DNA of 64,000 bases from Rhizobium leguminosarum (GCF_002953715.1 NZ_CP025015.1:186001-250000), one strand, 5' to 3'. Counted from the first letter of the stretch, positions 17,123-26,616 are shown. Notes: generated from the letters alone by a model not told the origin. Translations and numbers: made by a program.

Positions 17123-18949
17123 ATGAAACCGTGCGCTTCCAAGTTGGCGAACTTCATCATTACAGTGGCGCTCCCAACCTTCCTATGGTTAAGTTTACCT
17201 GTAACAGCATCCGCGTCAGCAATGTGTAACGCATTCCAGGGGTTGGCCACCTACAAGCCTGAGCTAACGATCGTTTACAACACCGTTCTTAGACAACCTT
17301 CGAATTCAGCTTCAGCGTTGGTCGACTTCGAAGGAGGTGGCGAAATCCACCTTACCCTGACCCGCTACACCAAGCAGTTCCGCGCGGACGTTACTCTTCG
17401 CGTCCTTCTGTACGATGACGAAGCTAACCCGATTTTCGTCTGTGAAAAGAAGTTTGGCGCTCTGGGAGCTGACTTCCCCTCAGCGGGGGTGGTTCTCGAT
17501 GTCCAGGGTGATCATAAGATGCGGTTCGAGGTTTATGATGCTGGAAATGGTGGTGCAACCGGTGATCCACCTTACCTCGTAGAAATGCGGATCGAAGGAA
17601 AATCCAAGCAATCGAAACCCGTTGCCGCACCCGTCGTAATACCCTCCTCTTCGCCTGGCGGATGCGAGGTGGTAAATGGACCCAAACGTGACCAGGCGAC
17701 GCTCGAACAAGTAAGAAGCGAGAGACTGACCACGCTCCGTGAAGGACATGTGTTCGTGGGCTACACTTTCGGCGGACGGAACCTGTACCTCCGGCTACAC
17801 TCGCCTCTTCCACCTGGCGCGTTTCTCACTGCCCGCTTCTTTTCGAAACCTTATGGCGAGCAGGCTTTCCAAGAGATATGCCGCATCGATCTCTCGACAT
17901 TGTCGGCGCCGCACGACATAGCTCTCGCCACGTTGACTGAGGAACGGATCTTTAATCCTCTTTGGCGGGTTGAGGTGGTCGTAGAACCGGGCGGAGCCTC
18001 TTATGCGAAGGACGTGAGTTTCGATATCTATCGAGAGTTAGATCCAGAGCGCCAGAGCGCGGTCGAGGGAGGTGAGGCACCTGCGGCCTATCTCTGCGTC
18101 AAGCCGTTAGGGCGCGGTATTGTGATTAAATCAGCTAGCGACGGGTTTGCATCCGTTCCGGTTCTCTCAATAGAAATCGATCATAATGCTTCGACGCTAG
18201 CGCCTGGCGCAGCCGAACGCGTCAGGCAAATGCTTTTGACCGCCATGGCTGTTTGGCGTCGCGCCTGTACAACATGTGTTCTAGAGCATCTCCTATTTGT
18301 GGTGATTGATGGCCAGCTTTACTCCATAGGCGATGCGGCGGCTGCTTTGGTGCAGACAGCACCAGTAATGACGGGGCCGCCACGCTTGGGTGATCCGGTG
18401 CTGCCAACCTTAAACTCGTACCAGGCTGGGACCCGAACTCCGATAGAGGTCTACGAACCTCTTCCGCCAAATGACCCCATCATCCAAAGGCTTTGTGCGA
18501 TGGACGCTTCCCAGCTATCGCCGATCTCGCTCAAAGTTCGAGAATACTTAGAGTGTCCGCGCCACTCCCCGCCAGCTGCTCTTAAGCTAATACTTACCCC
18601 CTTGAACAAGGACACAACTTGCGGATCGAATCCTGAGATAGTTGCATGCGAGCCGGATCGCCTCCACGTCGAGCTCAGCGGGAAGAACTACACGTTCCGA
18701 GGAACTAGTGGCGAGCCTCTCTTTGGTACCGGCAAGAGAAGCGCCGATATGCAGACGGTTCTTTTACACGAAATAGGTCACTGGATCGGGCTTGGCCACA
18801 CCGCCGTCGGTGAAGGTGTAATGTCTGGCTCGCTCCAATATGCCCGCTGCGTCGACAATGAGGCAATCGGTAGTTTAGCTAGAATTGCGAGCGGGCAAGC
18901 TAAACCGGCCGACCAAAAGTTCGCTCTGAAGTACTTTGCGAACCCATAG
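17123..18949 (+). CDS. secreted M10-like (matrixin) zinc metalloprotease
   Basis: Protein of 608 aa from the ATG at 17123, which gives a signal peptide (a hydrophobic stretch around TVALPTFLWLSLP, ending ASASA). A TTG at 17042 would extend it without benefit. Two beta-rich repeats of unknown type fill the first 330 residues. The zinc-binding motif HEIGHWIGLGH begins at about residue 549 and is followed by GVMS, the Met-turn, as in metzincins of the matrixin type. It is divergent from the SGNH gene and 31 nt upstream of a second metalloprotease on the same strand. It would act on proteins outside the cytoplasm. Confidence 0.8.
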   Translation: MKPCASKLANFIITVALPTFLWLSLPVTASASAMCNAFQGLATYKPELTIVYNTVLRQPSNSASALVDFEGGGEIHLTLTRYTKQFRADVTLRVLLYDDEANPIFVCEKKFGALGADFPSAGVVLDVQGDHKMRFEVYDAGNGGATGDPPYLVEMRIEGKSKQSKPVAAPVVIPSSSPGGCEVVNGPKRDQATLEQVRSERLTTLREGHVFVGYTFGGRNLYLRLHSPLPPGAFLTARFFSKPYGEQAFQEICRIDLSTLSAPHDIALATLTEERIFNPLWRVEVVVEPGGASYAKDVSFDIYRELDPERQSAVEGGEAPAAYLCVKPLGRGIVIKSASDGFASVPVLSIEIDHNASTLAPGAAERVRQMLLTAMAVWRRACTTCVLEHLLFVVIDGQLYSIGDAAAALVQTAPVMTGPPRLGDPVLPTLNSYQAGTRTPIEVYEPLPPNDPIIQRLCAMDASQLSPISLKVREYLECPRHSPPAALKLILTPLNKDTTCGSNPEIVACEPDRLHVELSGKNYTFRGTSGEPLFGTGKRSADMQTVLLHEIGHWIGLGHTAVGEGVMSGSLQYARCVDNEAIGSLARIASGQAKPADQKFALKYFANP

Positions 18950-18980
18950 CAAACGCTTTCTCATCTAGGAGGGATAATCG

Positions 18981-20189
18981 ATGAAACGGATATCATACGT
19001 TCTCACTCTTTTGGTCACCCTTGGCTATAGCCCTTTGGCTCTAGCGCAAGACAAGCCCTTCATTACATCACTCGACACAGCGGATCTGACACCCGCCCAG
19101 AGCAAGGCGCTGAACGATATCCGCCAACTGCCGACAACACAGGAAAGCACGATCGTTCGGGCAGACGCTGCTGCCCTGATGCAAAACGCGCAGGTCGAGA
19201 TCCCTTTACCTGGCAGGGGCGCCGTAACCGTAGCGACATCGGATCGCTCAGTGCTCAGCGATAGAGGGTTTGTTCTCGCAGGACGGACTGAATCCAACGA
19301 CTCGGTCGCCGTTGGGGACGGTTCTGTGGGACTTTCAACTTTCTCAGTAAACGGCGATTCGGTCACCGGGTCGATTCAAACGGAAACTGGCCTTTTTCGC
19401 ATCCGGCCCCTCGGAGGCGGCGCACATGTCCTATTCAAGGTCGGAACCTTTCCCAGTGAGCACCCCTCGAACGAACCTTTGAATGGTGGCGGCGATCGCC
19501 AAGATCTTCCACCACTGAAGCTTAAGAGCATGCAAGACCGCGGATTGACCGAAGTCACTGTTTTGGTGGCGTTTACGCCGGCTGTGGCTAACTTGGTGCC
19601 CGATATTCAAGGTCTGGTCGATCTTGCTTTTGTGGAAACCAATACCTCTTATGCTAATTCGGGCGTGTATATCAAAGTGGTTCCCGCGACCCCTAAACCG
19701 GTTTCGACTAATTACCAGGAGTCGGGCTCGTTTGACGCAGATCTAGCTGCCCTCAAGAACAAGAACGACGGCAAAATGGACGAGTTACAGACGCTCAGAA
19801 ACCAGATCAGGGCAGACGTGGTTGTGCTCCTGATCAACAACGGTTCTTCATGTGGGCTCGCGTCAGATATTCTTGGTAACAAGGAAAGTGCTTTCGCAGT
19901 TGTCTACTATGACTGCGCGACGGGTAACTATTCATTTGGACATGAGATTGGCCACATTCAAGGCGCTCGGCACAACCCGGAAGTTGACCCCACCCCAAGC
20001 CCTTTTGCTTACGGACACGGCTTCATGGACGCCACTCGCAATCGCCGCAGCGTGATGTCCTATGACTGCCCAAATCATTGCACGCGCTTGCCTCAATGGG
20101 CACGACCCGACGAATGGGGCAATTCTGACGTGAGCAACGATGCTCGTGTCCTGAACGAAACCAGAGATATGATCGCGGGCTTCAGATGA
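18981..20189 (+). CDS. secreted metzincin (reprolysin-like M12) metalloprotease
   Basis: Protein of 402 aa starting MKRISYVLTLLVTLG with a signal peptide cleaved after ALAQ; TAGGAGGG lies 8 nt upstream. A propeptide-like region of about 180 residues precedes the catalytic domain. Zinc motif HEIGHIQGARH starts at about residue 321 and VMSYDC is the Met-turn about 26 residues later. The domain order matches bacterial reprolysin-like (M12B-related) proteases. It is probably co-transcribed with the M10-like gene upstream. Two exported zinc proteases side by side, next to wall-active enzymes, suggest a secreted predatory or competitive function; that part is inference. Confidence 0.82.
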   Translation: MKRISYVLTLLVTLGYSPLALAQDKPFITSLDTADLTPAQSKALNDIRQLPTTQESTIVRADAAALMQNAQVEIPLPGRGAVTVATSDRSVLSDRGFVLAGRTESNDSVAVGDGSVGLSTFSVNGDSVTGSIQTETGLFRIRPLGGGAHVLFKVGTFPSEHPSNEPLNGGGDRQDLPPLKLKSMQDRGLTEVTVLVAFTPAVANLVPDIQGLVDLAFVETNTSYANSGVYIKVVPATPKPVSTNYQESGSFDADLAALKNKNDGKMDELQTLRNQIRADVVVLLINNGSSCGLASDILGNKESAFAVVYYDCATGNYSFGHEIGHIQGARHNPEVDPTPSPFAYGHGFMDATRNRRSVMSYDCPNHCTRLPQWARPDEWGNSDVSNDARVLNETRDMIAGFR

Positions 20190-20997
20190 GGACATGGTCG
20201 ATTTCTCACCAACCGGTCGCGACCGGCCGGACCGATGATCACACACTCTATGACGGCATCCGCTCTCCGGCTCTCACCGCGTTTTTCAGTCGATTGCCAG
20301 AAGAGCCAACGGGCAGACATAACGCGATGAGTAGGCGCACGAGGGAAAATAGGAAAAGTTGAAATCGAGTGTGAGTACACCATCTGACCGAACAACCCCA
20401 AGAACCGCACCCTTTACCGTGTCGAGGAGGTATCGGCCGCCGCCGTATGCCTCGACACCAGAAGTAGCGCCTGCAGGAACACGCCCCCACTGTACCCCTC
20501 AATCCAATAGAGGGTCAATTCGCCGCCTAATTGGTCCACGAGCCCATTAGTGCGAGCGAAAGCATGCATTGACAGGTCTCCGTCCGCTCCTGTGGCGGTT
20601 GTCATCCGTCCTGCGGCTACCGATGAGAGTTCTACAGTCAGGCGCATCGAAGGGTCATATGCGAACGTTGTCGGCCCATAATATCCTGGCCGATCCGCCT
20701 CTTCGATGGGTGATTGCGAATGAGAGCGAAACAGCGGGGCGCGTGTGTCACTCCAACGCTGTCACGCGGTTGCAACTTCCCCGCTGGACCGTATCTCGTA
20801 GCAAAGGTTGGCGATCCTCTCACGCCATTCCCACAGCTGTTCAGTTTAGCTCAAATCACATCCGTCCTTGTCTTTCGGCTAACGGTGAACTTCCCGGCTA
20901 GTTGCACGGTGTCTCGTCACCAACGCCTGGCCACGGCCGGCGCGGTATCGTAATTGCATCCAGTCTGCGCGTGACGCCGGACGGATTGCTGCTGACC
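20190..20997. other. intergenic region, no gene supported
   Basis: Several short frames overlap on both strands without a plausible start or recognised motif. The segment is the original sequence into which the IS66 element inserted; its continuation is at 23815. Confidence 0.45.
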
Positions 20998-21005
20998 GGT
21001 ATATC
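20998..21005. repeat. 8-bp target-site duplication, left of IS66
   Basis: GGTATATC directly abuts the left inverted repeat of the IS66 element and is repeated exactly at 23807-23814. The perfect duplication points to a recent insertion. Confidence 0.93.
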
Positions 21006-21094
21006 GTGAGCGTCCGGTGAGCGGATTTTGGTTGGGCGCGAGATTGGCTCAAGTTACGACACAGAAGATTCATTTGTGACGTAACAGGGTATGA

Positions 21095-21475
21095 ATGGCC
21101 AAGGTTGAGATCCTGACGGGTGCCGAGCGACAACGGCGATGGTCGACGGAACTGAAGCTTTCGATATTGCAAGAAGCGTTCAGCGCGGATGGCACCGTTT
21201 CGGATGTCGCGCGCCGGCATGACGTTCTTCCGCAGCAGATTTACGCCTGGCGAAAGAAGCTCTTGCCACCCGAATCTCCCCAGGCCGCATCGTTCATCCC
21301 GGTATCGCTTATCGGAGCGTCGGAGAGCGTGAGTGACGGTTCCAAGAGGAGCAGTGCTCGGTCGAGATGGAAAGACGTTGAAATCGTCCTAAGGAACGGC
21401 CGCTTACTGAGAATCGCAGCGGACATGGATCTCGAAGTGCTATCGTCACTGGTCGCTTGTGTGGAGGCGGCATGA
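21095..21475 (+). CDS. tnpA: IS66 accessory protein TnpA
   Basis: Protein of 126 aa of the IS66 first-ORF family. Residues 10-60 are a helix-turn-helix of the IS3/IS66 OrfA type (RRWSTELKLSIL, DVARRHDVLPQQIYAWRKKL), and VEIVLRNGRLLRI near the end is the second typical block. It is thought to help the transposase bind the ends. Its stop overlaps the start of tnpB (ATGA). Confidence 0.93.
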   Translation: MAKVEILTGAERQRRWSTELKLSILQEAFSADGTVSDVARRHDVLPQQIYAWRKKLLPPESPQAASFIPVSLIGASESVSDGSKRSSARSRWKDVEIVLRNGRLLRIAADMDLEVLSSLVACVEAA

Positions 21476-21819
21476 TCGGGCCTTCGGGGAATGTGCAGGT
21501 TTATCTGGCCTGCGGGGTGACTGATATGCGGCGCGGCATTGATGGTCTGTCAGCGTTGGTCGAGGCAGTCATAAAGGAAGCGCCGGGTTCTGGCGCGATC
21601 TTCGGATTCCGCGGAAAACGCGCTGATCGGATCAAACTTTTATGGTGGGATGGCCAGGGGTTTTGCCTGTTTTACAAAATTTTGGAACGCGGATACTTTC
21701 CCTGGCCGACGGCGAAAGATGGGGTTGCGCATCTGACGCAAGCTCAGTTGTCGATGCTTGTTGAGGGGATCGACTGGCGCCGACCTGCGTGGACTTCTGC
21801 TCCCGGACGAACGGGTTAA
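21472..21819 (+). CDS. tnpB: IS66 accessory protein TnpB
   Basis: Protein of 115 aa from the ATG at 21472, coupled to tnpA. It has the conserved IS66 OrfB blocks: YLACGVTDMRRGIDGLSALV, FGFRGKRADRIKLLWWDGQGF and LERGYFPWP. It is needed for efficient transposition in characterised IS66 members; its precise role is unknown. Confidence 0.94.
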   Translation: MIGPSGNVQVYLACGVTDMRRGIDGLSALVEAVIKEAPGSGAIFGFRGKRADRIKLLWWDGQGFCLFYKILERGYFPWPTAKDGVAHLTQAQLSMLVEGIDWRRPAWTSAPGRTG

Positions 21820-21879
21820 AAGCTATATTTTGCAAAGACATCCGGGGCATAATGCTGGCACTTCCGGCGCAAATCGGCT

Positions 21880-23457
21880 ATGTACGCGGGTATGGAAACA
21901 ACGCCGCTGGACAGTCAGGCCGAGCTATCTGCTTTGCGCGCGCTCGTCGCTGAACAGACGGCGAAACTTGAGGAGCAAGAAGCAGAAGTCACCAAGCGCG
22001 ACTCCATTATCGGTCTTCTGCGCGCGCAGTTGGATTTGCTCCGACATCGGCAGCACGGTCCTTCTTCGGAAAAGATCGACCGGAAGATCGAGCAATTTGA
22101 ACTGATGCTGGAGGAGATCGAGGCTTCCCGCGCCGAGGCTGAGGTGCGTTCTGGAAAAAACCCCTTACCGGAGTTGGACGACGCACCGGGTAAGCCCAAA
22201 CGCAGACCGCTGCCGGATGGCCTTCCAACAGAAGAGCTGGTTTATGCGGCGCCCTGCAGTTGTCCGAGCTGTGGTGGCACGTCCTTCCTGAAGGCGGCTG
22301 ACAAGGTCGTCCAAGTGATGGAGCATATACCGGCATCCGTAAAGATTGTCCGGCACGTCGAAAAGCGCATGATCTGCAGGGACTGCGACACAACGGTGTC
22401 TGGCGAAATGCCGACCTTGCCGATCGAGCGAGGCAAGCCCGGACCGGGGTTGCTCGCCCATATCATGGTCGCCAAATTCGACGATCACATTCCGCTCTAT
22501 CGTCTATCCGAGATGTACGACCGGCTGGGGATAGACATCTCCCGGTCGGTGATGGCGGACTGGGTTGGCCGGGTGTCCGTTCTGCTTGCGCCGCTCATCT
22601 TGCTAATCAGAGCCCATGTCGCCGCGGTCGACCGAATACATACGGACGATACCCCAGTCGATGTCCTCGACCCTGGGCGAGGGAAGACAAAAACCGGGCG
22701 GGTCTGGGTCTATGTCTTCGATGGCAGCGGCTATCAAGATCCCACGCCCAGAGCCATAGCCTACTACTATAGCCCCGACCGCAAGGGCGCGCATCCAGCC
22801 GACCACCTCGCTGCCTTCAGCGGCGTGATGCACGCGGACGGCTATGGTGGCTATAAGAAGCTTTACGGCAACCAGATCATCGAGGCCGCCTGCATGGCGC
22901 ATGTACGCCGCAAGTTCCACGATGTGATTAAGCTGAAGCCATCTCCGATCGCTGACGAAGCGCTGTCGCGCATCGGTGCGCTCTACGATATCGAGGATCG
23001 TATCCGCGGCATGTCGGCTGAGGAGCGGCGTACACTGCGCCAGCAACACGCCAGGCCCCTTCTGGCGGACCTCAAGAGCTGGATAGAAGAGACGCTTTCG
23101 ACCCTGCCACAGAAGCAGAAGCTGGCGGAAGCGATGCGATATGCCCTCTCGCGATGGGCAGCGTTGAGCGTTTACATCGACGATGGCCGTGTTGAAATCG
23201 ATAACAACATAGCTGAACGAGCCATGCGTCCGCTTGGAATGGGAAGAAAAAATTGGCTCTTCGCCGGGTCAGACAAGGGCGGTGAGCGCATCGCCAACAT
23301 CCTGACCATCGTCGAGACTGCCAAACTCCATGGCCACAATCCGGAGGTCTATCTCACAGACGTCCTGACCCGGATCCAGAGCCATCCCAAGGATCGGCTC
23401 CACGAATTGCTGCCGTGGCAGTGGGTGCCGGCGAAAGACCGATACGAGGCTGCGTGA
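21880..23457 (+). CDS. tnpC: IS66 transposase TnpC
   Basis: Protein of 525 aa. The N-terminus is a leucine-rich coiled coil (about 15-55), then a CPSCGG..CRDCD zinc region (about 126-170). The DDE core follows: HTDDTPVDVL, then GVMHADGYGGYKKLY, and near the end VEIDNNIAERAMRP with the catalytic Glu. GRKNWLFAGSDKGGERIA is the usual IS66 C-terminal block. It carries out cut and paste or replicative transfer of the element. The stop overlaps the passenger gene (TGATG). Confidence 0.95.
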   Translation: MYAGMETTPLDSQAELSALRALVAEQTAKLEEQEAEVTKRDSIIGLLRAQLDLLRHRQHGPSSEKIDRKIEQFELMLEEIEASRAEAEVRSGKNPLPELDDAPGKPKRRPLPDGLPTEELVYAAPCSCPSCGGTSFLKAADKVVQVMEHIPASVKIVRHVEKRMICRDCDTTVSGEMPTLPIERGKPGPGLLAHIMVAKFDDHIPLYRLSEMYDRLGIDISRSVMADWVGRVSVLLAPLILLIRAHVAAVDRIHTDDTPVDVLDPGRGKTKTGRVWVYVFDGSGYQDPTPRAIAYYYSPDRKGAHPADHLAAFSGVMHADGYGGYKKLYGNQIIEAACMAHVRRKFHDVIKLKPSPIADEALSRIGALYDIEDRIRGMSAEERRTLRQQHARPLLADLKSWIEETLSTLPQKQKLAEAMRYALSRWAALSVYIDDGRVEIDNNIAERAMRPLGMGRKNWLFAGSDKGGERIANILTIVETAKLHGHNPEVYLTDVLTRIQSHPKDRLHELLPWQWVPAKDRYEAA

Positions 23458-23762
23458 TGGCACGCTCGAGGTTCATCTACACGCTCAAAGAAGTCGCCGT
23501 CATGATCGGCGAGAACCTTGAACTACTCGAGGAAGTCACCGCCAACTCGGACAATATCGCCGAAGGCGAATTGGTATATGTCCGCGATGGCAGTGAAGAT
23601 GGCACAAAAGGCCTGACCGAAAATGGAATTGACGACCTTCGAGATCTCCTGGCCGACATACGGACGTGGGATGGTGGAATCCGCCAGTTCCTCGTCGATG
23701 AACAATGCGATCCCGAGATAATCGAGCGCGTCATAGCAGATGAGCTAAGGCGCAAGTCCTAA
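23457..23762 (+). CDS. small passenger protein inside the IS66 element
   Basis: Protein of 101 aa whose ATG overlaps the tnpC stop (TGATG), so it is translated with the transposase. It is acidic and helical (ENLELLEEVTANSDNI, GIDDLRDLLADIRTWDGG) and has no recognised domain. It ends 44 bp before the right inverted repeat, so it belongs to the element. Similar short genes occur after tnpC in some rhizobial IS66 elements. It could modulate transposition; no evidence for a host function. Confidence 0.75.
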   Translation: MARSRFIYTLKEVAVMIGENLELLEEVTANSDNIAEGELVYVRDGSEDGTKGLTENGIDDLRDLLADIRTWDGGIRQFLVDEQCDPEIIERVIADELRRKS

Positions 23763-23806
23763 ACCGCGCCTCGTAGACGCAAGAAATGCATTCGCCGGAC
23801 GCTCAC

Positions 23807-23814
23807 GGTATATC
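23807..23814. repeat. 8-bp target-site duplication, right of IS66
   Basis: GGTATATC, identical to 20998-21005, directly follows the right inverted repeat. Confidence 0.93.
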
Positions 23815-24075
23815 GTGGGATCGACGGACATAGACGCGAGCACCGTCGTCCGCAACGCAGTTGGATCGCAACCCTTTCGTTGATTTCCAAATTCACCTGT
23901 TCGGTGACAACCGGGAGCAAGATCTTTCCGTAATGTGAGAGGGGGCTGAACAGCGGATAGCTGGTTCGAATCCCTTCAAGGCGCTGATTCAAGAGGCACA
24001 GTGTACCGGTTGTCCACCGCAGATATCAGAGGTTTGCCAGCATTCGCCTTCCGCCGTCTGGCAGTCGCGCTCTCG

Positions 24076-25443
24076 CTATTGAGTTTGCATCTCGTCGGTA
24101 AAAGATAAATTTAGGGTCTCCTGCAGTTTGCCCAGTGTTCCGTCCTTTCGAAAGCGAATTCCGGACACCATGAAACTGACACCGCTGCCGCCCGAATATA
24201 GCGTTACGCCCGTAACCGACAGCCGCAGAAGTTTCCCGCGGCTTTCGGACGTAACGATGTCTCCAGGCACTATCCCAAGGATGGACCGGGCGAGCGCTGA
24301 TCGCTCCGCTTCGAGTTCGATGTCCCATCGCTCAAGCTCTGTTTCGACATGGCGGAACGCGTCTCGCGCAGCCTGGAATGGACGCTCCTCCCCAAACCAC
24401 AGGCGATCCACGACCGAAAGGATTTCTCCCGGGACCTCCTTCTGCATTGCGTAAGCGGCGTTGCTCATCATCTCGTGGATTCGTTCCGCTTCTTGCAGGG
24501 CGCGAAGCCGATCCGCATAGGGCGTGATTGCCACCCCCGAAATCACCGGTGAGAGCACTTTGTTGGAAGCGGGCATGAAGTCGACTGGCATCACCTCACG
24601 CAGGCCGATCCGGTTGGTCGCATGCCGCTCGGGCGGGTCTTCCTCGCGCCACGACTTGCGGTTCCATTCCACCCAGATCTCGCGCGCCGAAATACAGAGC
24701 CAACTGTCCAGGAACAAGTGCGATTCCGGGGAATAGAGATGGTGCGTTGACCAGCCGTGATCTGCCGCCGTCAGCGGCATGACCACGTGCTGGAGTTCTT
24801 GATCCCTGACCATCTCCGAAAGGGCGGCGATCCGCTCCTGCAATGGCACTGTCAGTCGGACAAAGATCACCGGCCCGTCGGCCCTGAAGGATGTGCGCTT
24901 GCTCTCGGTCTCGAACACCAAGAGTTGCTGCCGCGCCATCGGCAGCAGGCGCTCAACGAGTTTGGCAACGCTGTTGCGGACAGGCGGTCCCCAGCGCGTG
25001 GCAATGCGACCTTCCTCCACCCAGGCCTGCGCCCGACCTTGAATGAGCAGCAGGACCTGGGCTGCTAAATCGCGATCGAGATTGACGAGCGGCCTGGCAC
25101 TTGGCGGTGGAGCAATACCGGCGCCTCGACTATTCATCTCCGACAACGCCATTTCAAGAAACTGGCGTTGCAGTTTCGAAAGCGATTCCGCTGTTTTTGC
25201 ACGTAACTCATCGCGCCGCTTGGTGTCGAGTTCCTCGCGGAAAGCAACCAAGGCCGGCCGGCGTGGTCGCTGCCCGGCCTGCATACGAGCCCAATAACCG
25301 CGAGGCGGCTTTGGGACCTGTAACTTGCTGCAGAGCTTGCCGATCGCCACGTCCGACAGGTCGAGTTCCTTGGCGATCTCGCTGGTCGGTTTCTCCCATA
25401 CGAGGGCGAAGAGTTCTTCCCTGGATAGTTTCCGTCGTGGCAT
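24076..25443 (-). CDS. helix-turn-helix protein of unknown function (paralogue A)
   Basis: Protein of 455 aa from the ATG at 25443. Residues 5-50 are a DNA-binding-like module: SREELFALVWEKPTSEIAKE, then AIGKLCSKLQVPKPPRGYW. The same pattern (R-x-E-L-[FY], [VL]..P..x-[IL]A, C-K-x-x-VP-P..GYW) opens the protein at 26904-28181. The rest is mixed with a helical middle and a beta-rich C-terminus and has no known domain. It is downstream of the NYN RNase gene on the same strand, separated by 101 nt. A sequence-specific binding protein or part of an accessory stress or defence locus is possible. Confidence 0.7.
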   Translation of the reverse strand: MPRRKLSREELFALVWEKPTSEIAKELDLSDVAIGKLCSKLQVPKPPRGYWARMQAGQRPRRPALVAFREELDTKRRDELRAKTAESLSKLQRQFLEMALSEMNSRGAGIAPPPSARPLVNLDRDLAAQVLLLIQGRAQAWVEEGRIATRWGPPVRNSVAKLVERLLPMARQQLLVFETESKRTSFRADGPVIFVRLTVPLQERIAALSEMVRDQELQHVVMPLTAADHGWSTHHLYSPESHLFLDSWLCISAREIWVEWNRKSWREEDPPERHATNRIGLREVMPVDFMPASNKVLSPVISGVAITPYADRLRALQEAERIHEMMSNAAYAMQKEVPGEILSVVDRLWFGEERPFQAARDAFRHVETELERWDIELEAERSALARSILGIVPGDIVTSESRGKLLRLSVTGVTLYSGGSGVSFMVSGIRFRKDGTLGKLQETLNLSFTDEMQTQ

Positions 25444-25544
25444 CTTCAAGCATCTTTTTCAGGCGAGCGCCTTCACCAAGGCGACACCTTTGGTCTAGTG
25501 CGGATCATCTTGGACAGGCTGCCGCTGTCCATCGGCGTCCGAGC

Positions 25545-26342
25545 CTAGCCGTTGGGCCCTGGCCTTGGCTTCCCCTTCATCCGGACCGTGACGATCTTCG
25601 GGCTGTCGCCGCTTCGCTCTACGTCGACGATGCCGGAAGCCTCGACAAGGTCTGTGAGGCGGGCAAAGCCGTAGTTGCGCGCATCAAAGTCCGGCGATTG
25701 TTTCGCCAAATGGGCACCGACACGCGCCAGGTTGGCACGGCCGTCTTCATCGGCCGACGCCGTCACGGCATTTTCGAGCATCTTCAATGCGGCCGCGTCA
25801 AGCTTCGATTTTGCAGGCGCCTTTGCCGGGGATGCCTTGGTCTCCTTGGCCTTCGCGGCGGCAGCCGGGCGCGCGTCTTGCCGTATATCGGGCTCGACTG
25901 AGTTGGCGTTGAGGACATCGAAATAGACGAACTTGTCGCATGCGGTGATGAACGGACGCGGTGTCTTCCGCTCGCCGAAACCGTAAACGGTCACGCCCTG
26001 TTCGCGGATGCGCGACGCCAGCCTGGCGAAATCGCTATCGCTGGAAACGATGCAGAATGCGGAAAAACGGCCGGTATAGAGTAGGTCCATCGCGTCGATT
26101 ATCATTGCGCCGTCCGTGGCATTCTTTCCCGTCGTGTAGGCAAATTGCTGGACGGGCTGAATTGAATGCTCCAGCAGGCACTCTTTCCAGCCGTTGAGAT
26201 TTGGCTTGGTCCAATCGCCATAGATGCGCCTCACACTGGCGGTGCCATAGGTGGCGATCTCCGCAAGGAGCCCGCTGACGATCTTCGGCGAAGCGTTATC
26301 GCCATCGATGAGGAGAGCCAAGGTGTCGGATGTGCCGGTCAT
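25545..26342 (-). CDS. NYN-domain (LabA/DUF88) ribonuclease with OST-HTH domain
   Basis: Protein of 265 aa; AGGAAGAGG precedes the ATG. The N-terminal 150 residues are a NYN (PIN-like) nuclease: LALLIDGDNASP with the first Asp pair, DGAMIIDAMDLLYTG and CIVSSDSDFARLASRIRE with the further acidic residues. An Ala/Lys-rich linker (about 160-185) leads to a C-terminal OST-HTH/LOTUS-like domain (about 187-250, YGFARLTDLVEASGIVDV), which binds RNA in related proteins. It is therefore probably an RNase that acts on structured RNA. A cold-shock gene lies immediately upstream on the same strand. Confidence 0.88.
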   Translation of the reverse strand: MTGTSDTLALLIDGDNASPKIVSGLLAEIATYGTASVRRIYGDWTKPNLNGWKECLLEHSIQPVQQFAYTTGKNATDGAMIIDAMDLLYTGRFSAFCIVSSDSDFARLASRIREQGVTVYGFGERKTPRPFITACDKFVYFDVLNANSVEPDIRQDARPAAAAKAKETKASPAKAPAKSKLDAAALKMLENAVTASADEDGRANLARVGAHLAKQSPDFDARNYGFARLTDLVEASGIVDVERSGDSPKIVTVRMKGKPRPGPNG

Positions 26343-26412
26343 CTGTCAGCCTCTTCCTATGGCCATGCTCCACACGATGGTTGGCAGGCTGGATAGTTAC
26401 AACGTCCTGGAG

Positions 26413-26616
26413 TTACAGGACCGATACATTCTCTGCTTTGGACTTTCCGGTTTTGCGATCCTGTCCAACTTCGAAGCTCACCTTATCGCCTTCACGGAGT
26501 GAACCGCCACGTTGCAGTGCAGACACATGGACGAAGACGTCCTGTCCGCCATTCTCGGGTGTAATGAAGCCGAAGCCCTTGTCGTCATTGAAGAATTTGA
26601 CGGTACCGGTTGCCAT
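26413..26616 (-). CDS. cold-shock protein, CspA family
   Basis: Protein of 67 aa, standard size. The RNP1 motif KGFGFITP and RNP2 motif DVFVHVSAL are intact, as is the opening GTVKFFNDD. It is a small OB-fold single-stranded nucleic-acid-binding protein that acts as an RNA chaperone. It lies just upstream of the NYN RNase on the same strand, which may link RNA binding to RNA cleavage, though Csp genes are common and the pairing may be chance. About 290 nt of non-coding sequence upstream could hold the long leader usual for such genes. Confidence 0.96.
   Translation of the reverse strand: MATGTVKFFNDDKGFGFITPENGGQDVFVHVSALQRGGSLREGDKVSFEVGQDRKTGKSKAENVSVL

Larger units (their letters stand above)
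21006..23806 (+). mobile_element. complete IS66-family insertion sequence
   Basis: Length 2801 bp. The ends are inverted repeats: GTGAGCGTCCGG at the left and its exact complement CCGGACGCTCAC at the right, with further partial match. Both sides are flanked by the same 8 bp, GGTATATC, which is the target duplication size of IS66. Inside are the standard tnpA, tnpB and tnpC genes plus one extra small gene. Open frames are intact, so the element may still be mobile. Confidence 0.95.

Noticed and set aside
20414..20647. Minus-strand frame reminiscent of a histidine-kinase ATP-binding piece
   Set aside because: The similarity is a few residues in the wrong order; no start signal.
23957..23990. 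tRNA-like T-loop sequence GGTTCGAATCCC, possible attachment site
   Set aside because: The flanking bases do not form a T stem and no other tRNA arm is found upstream.
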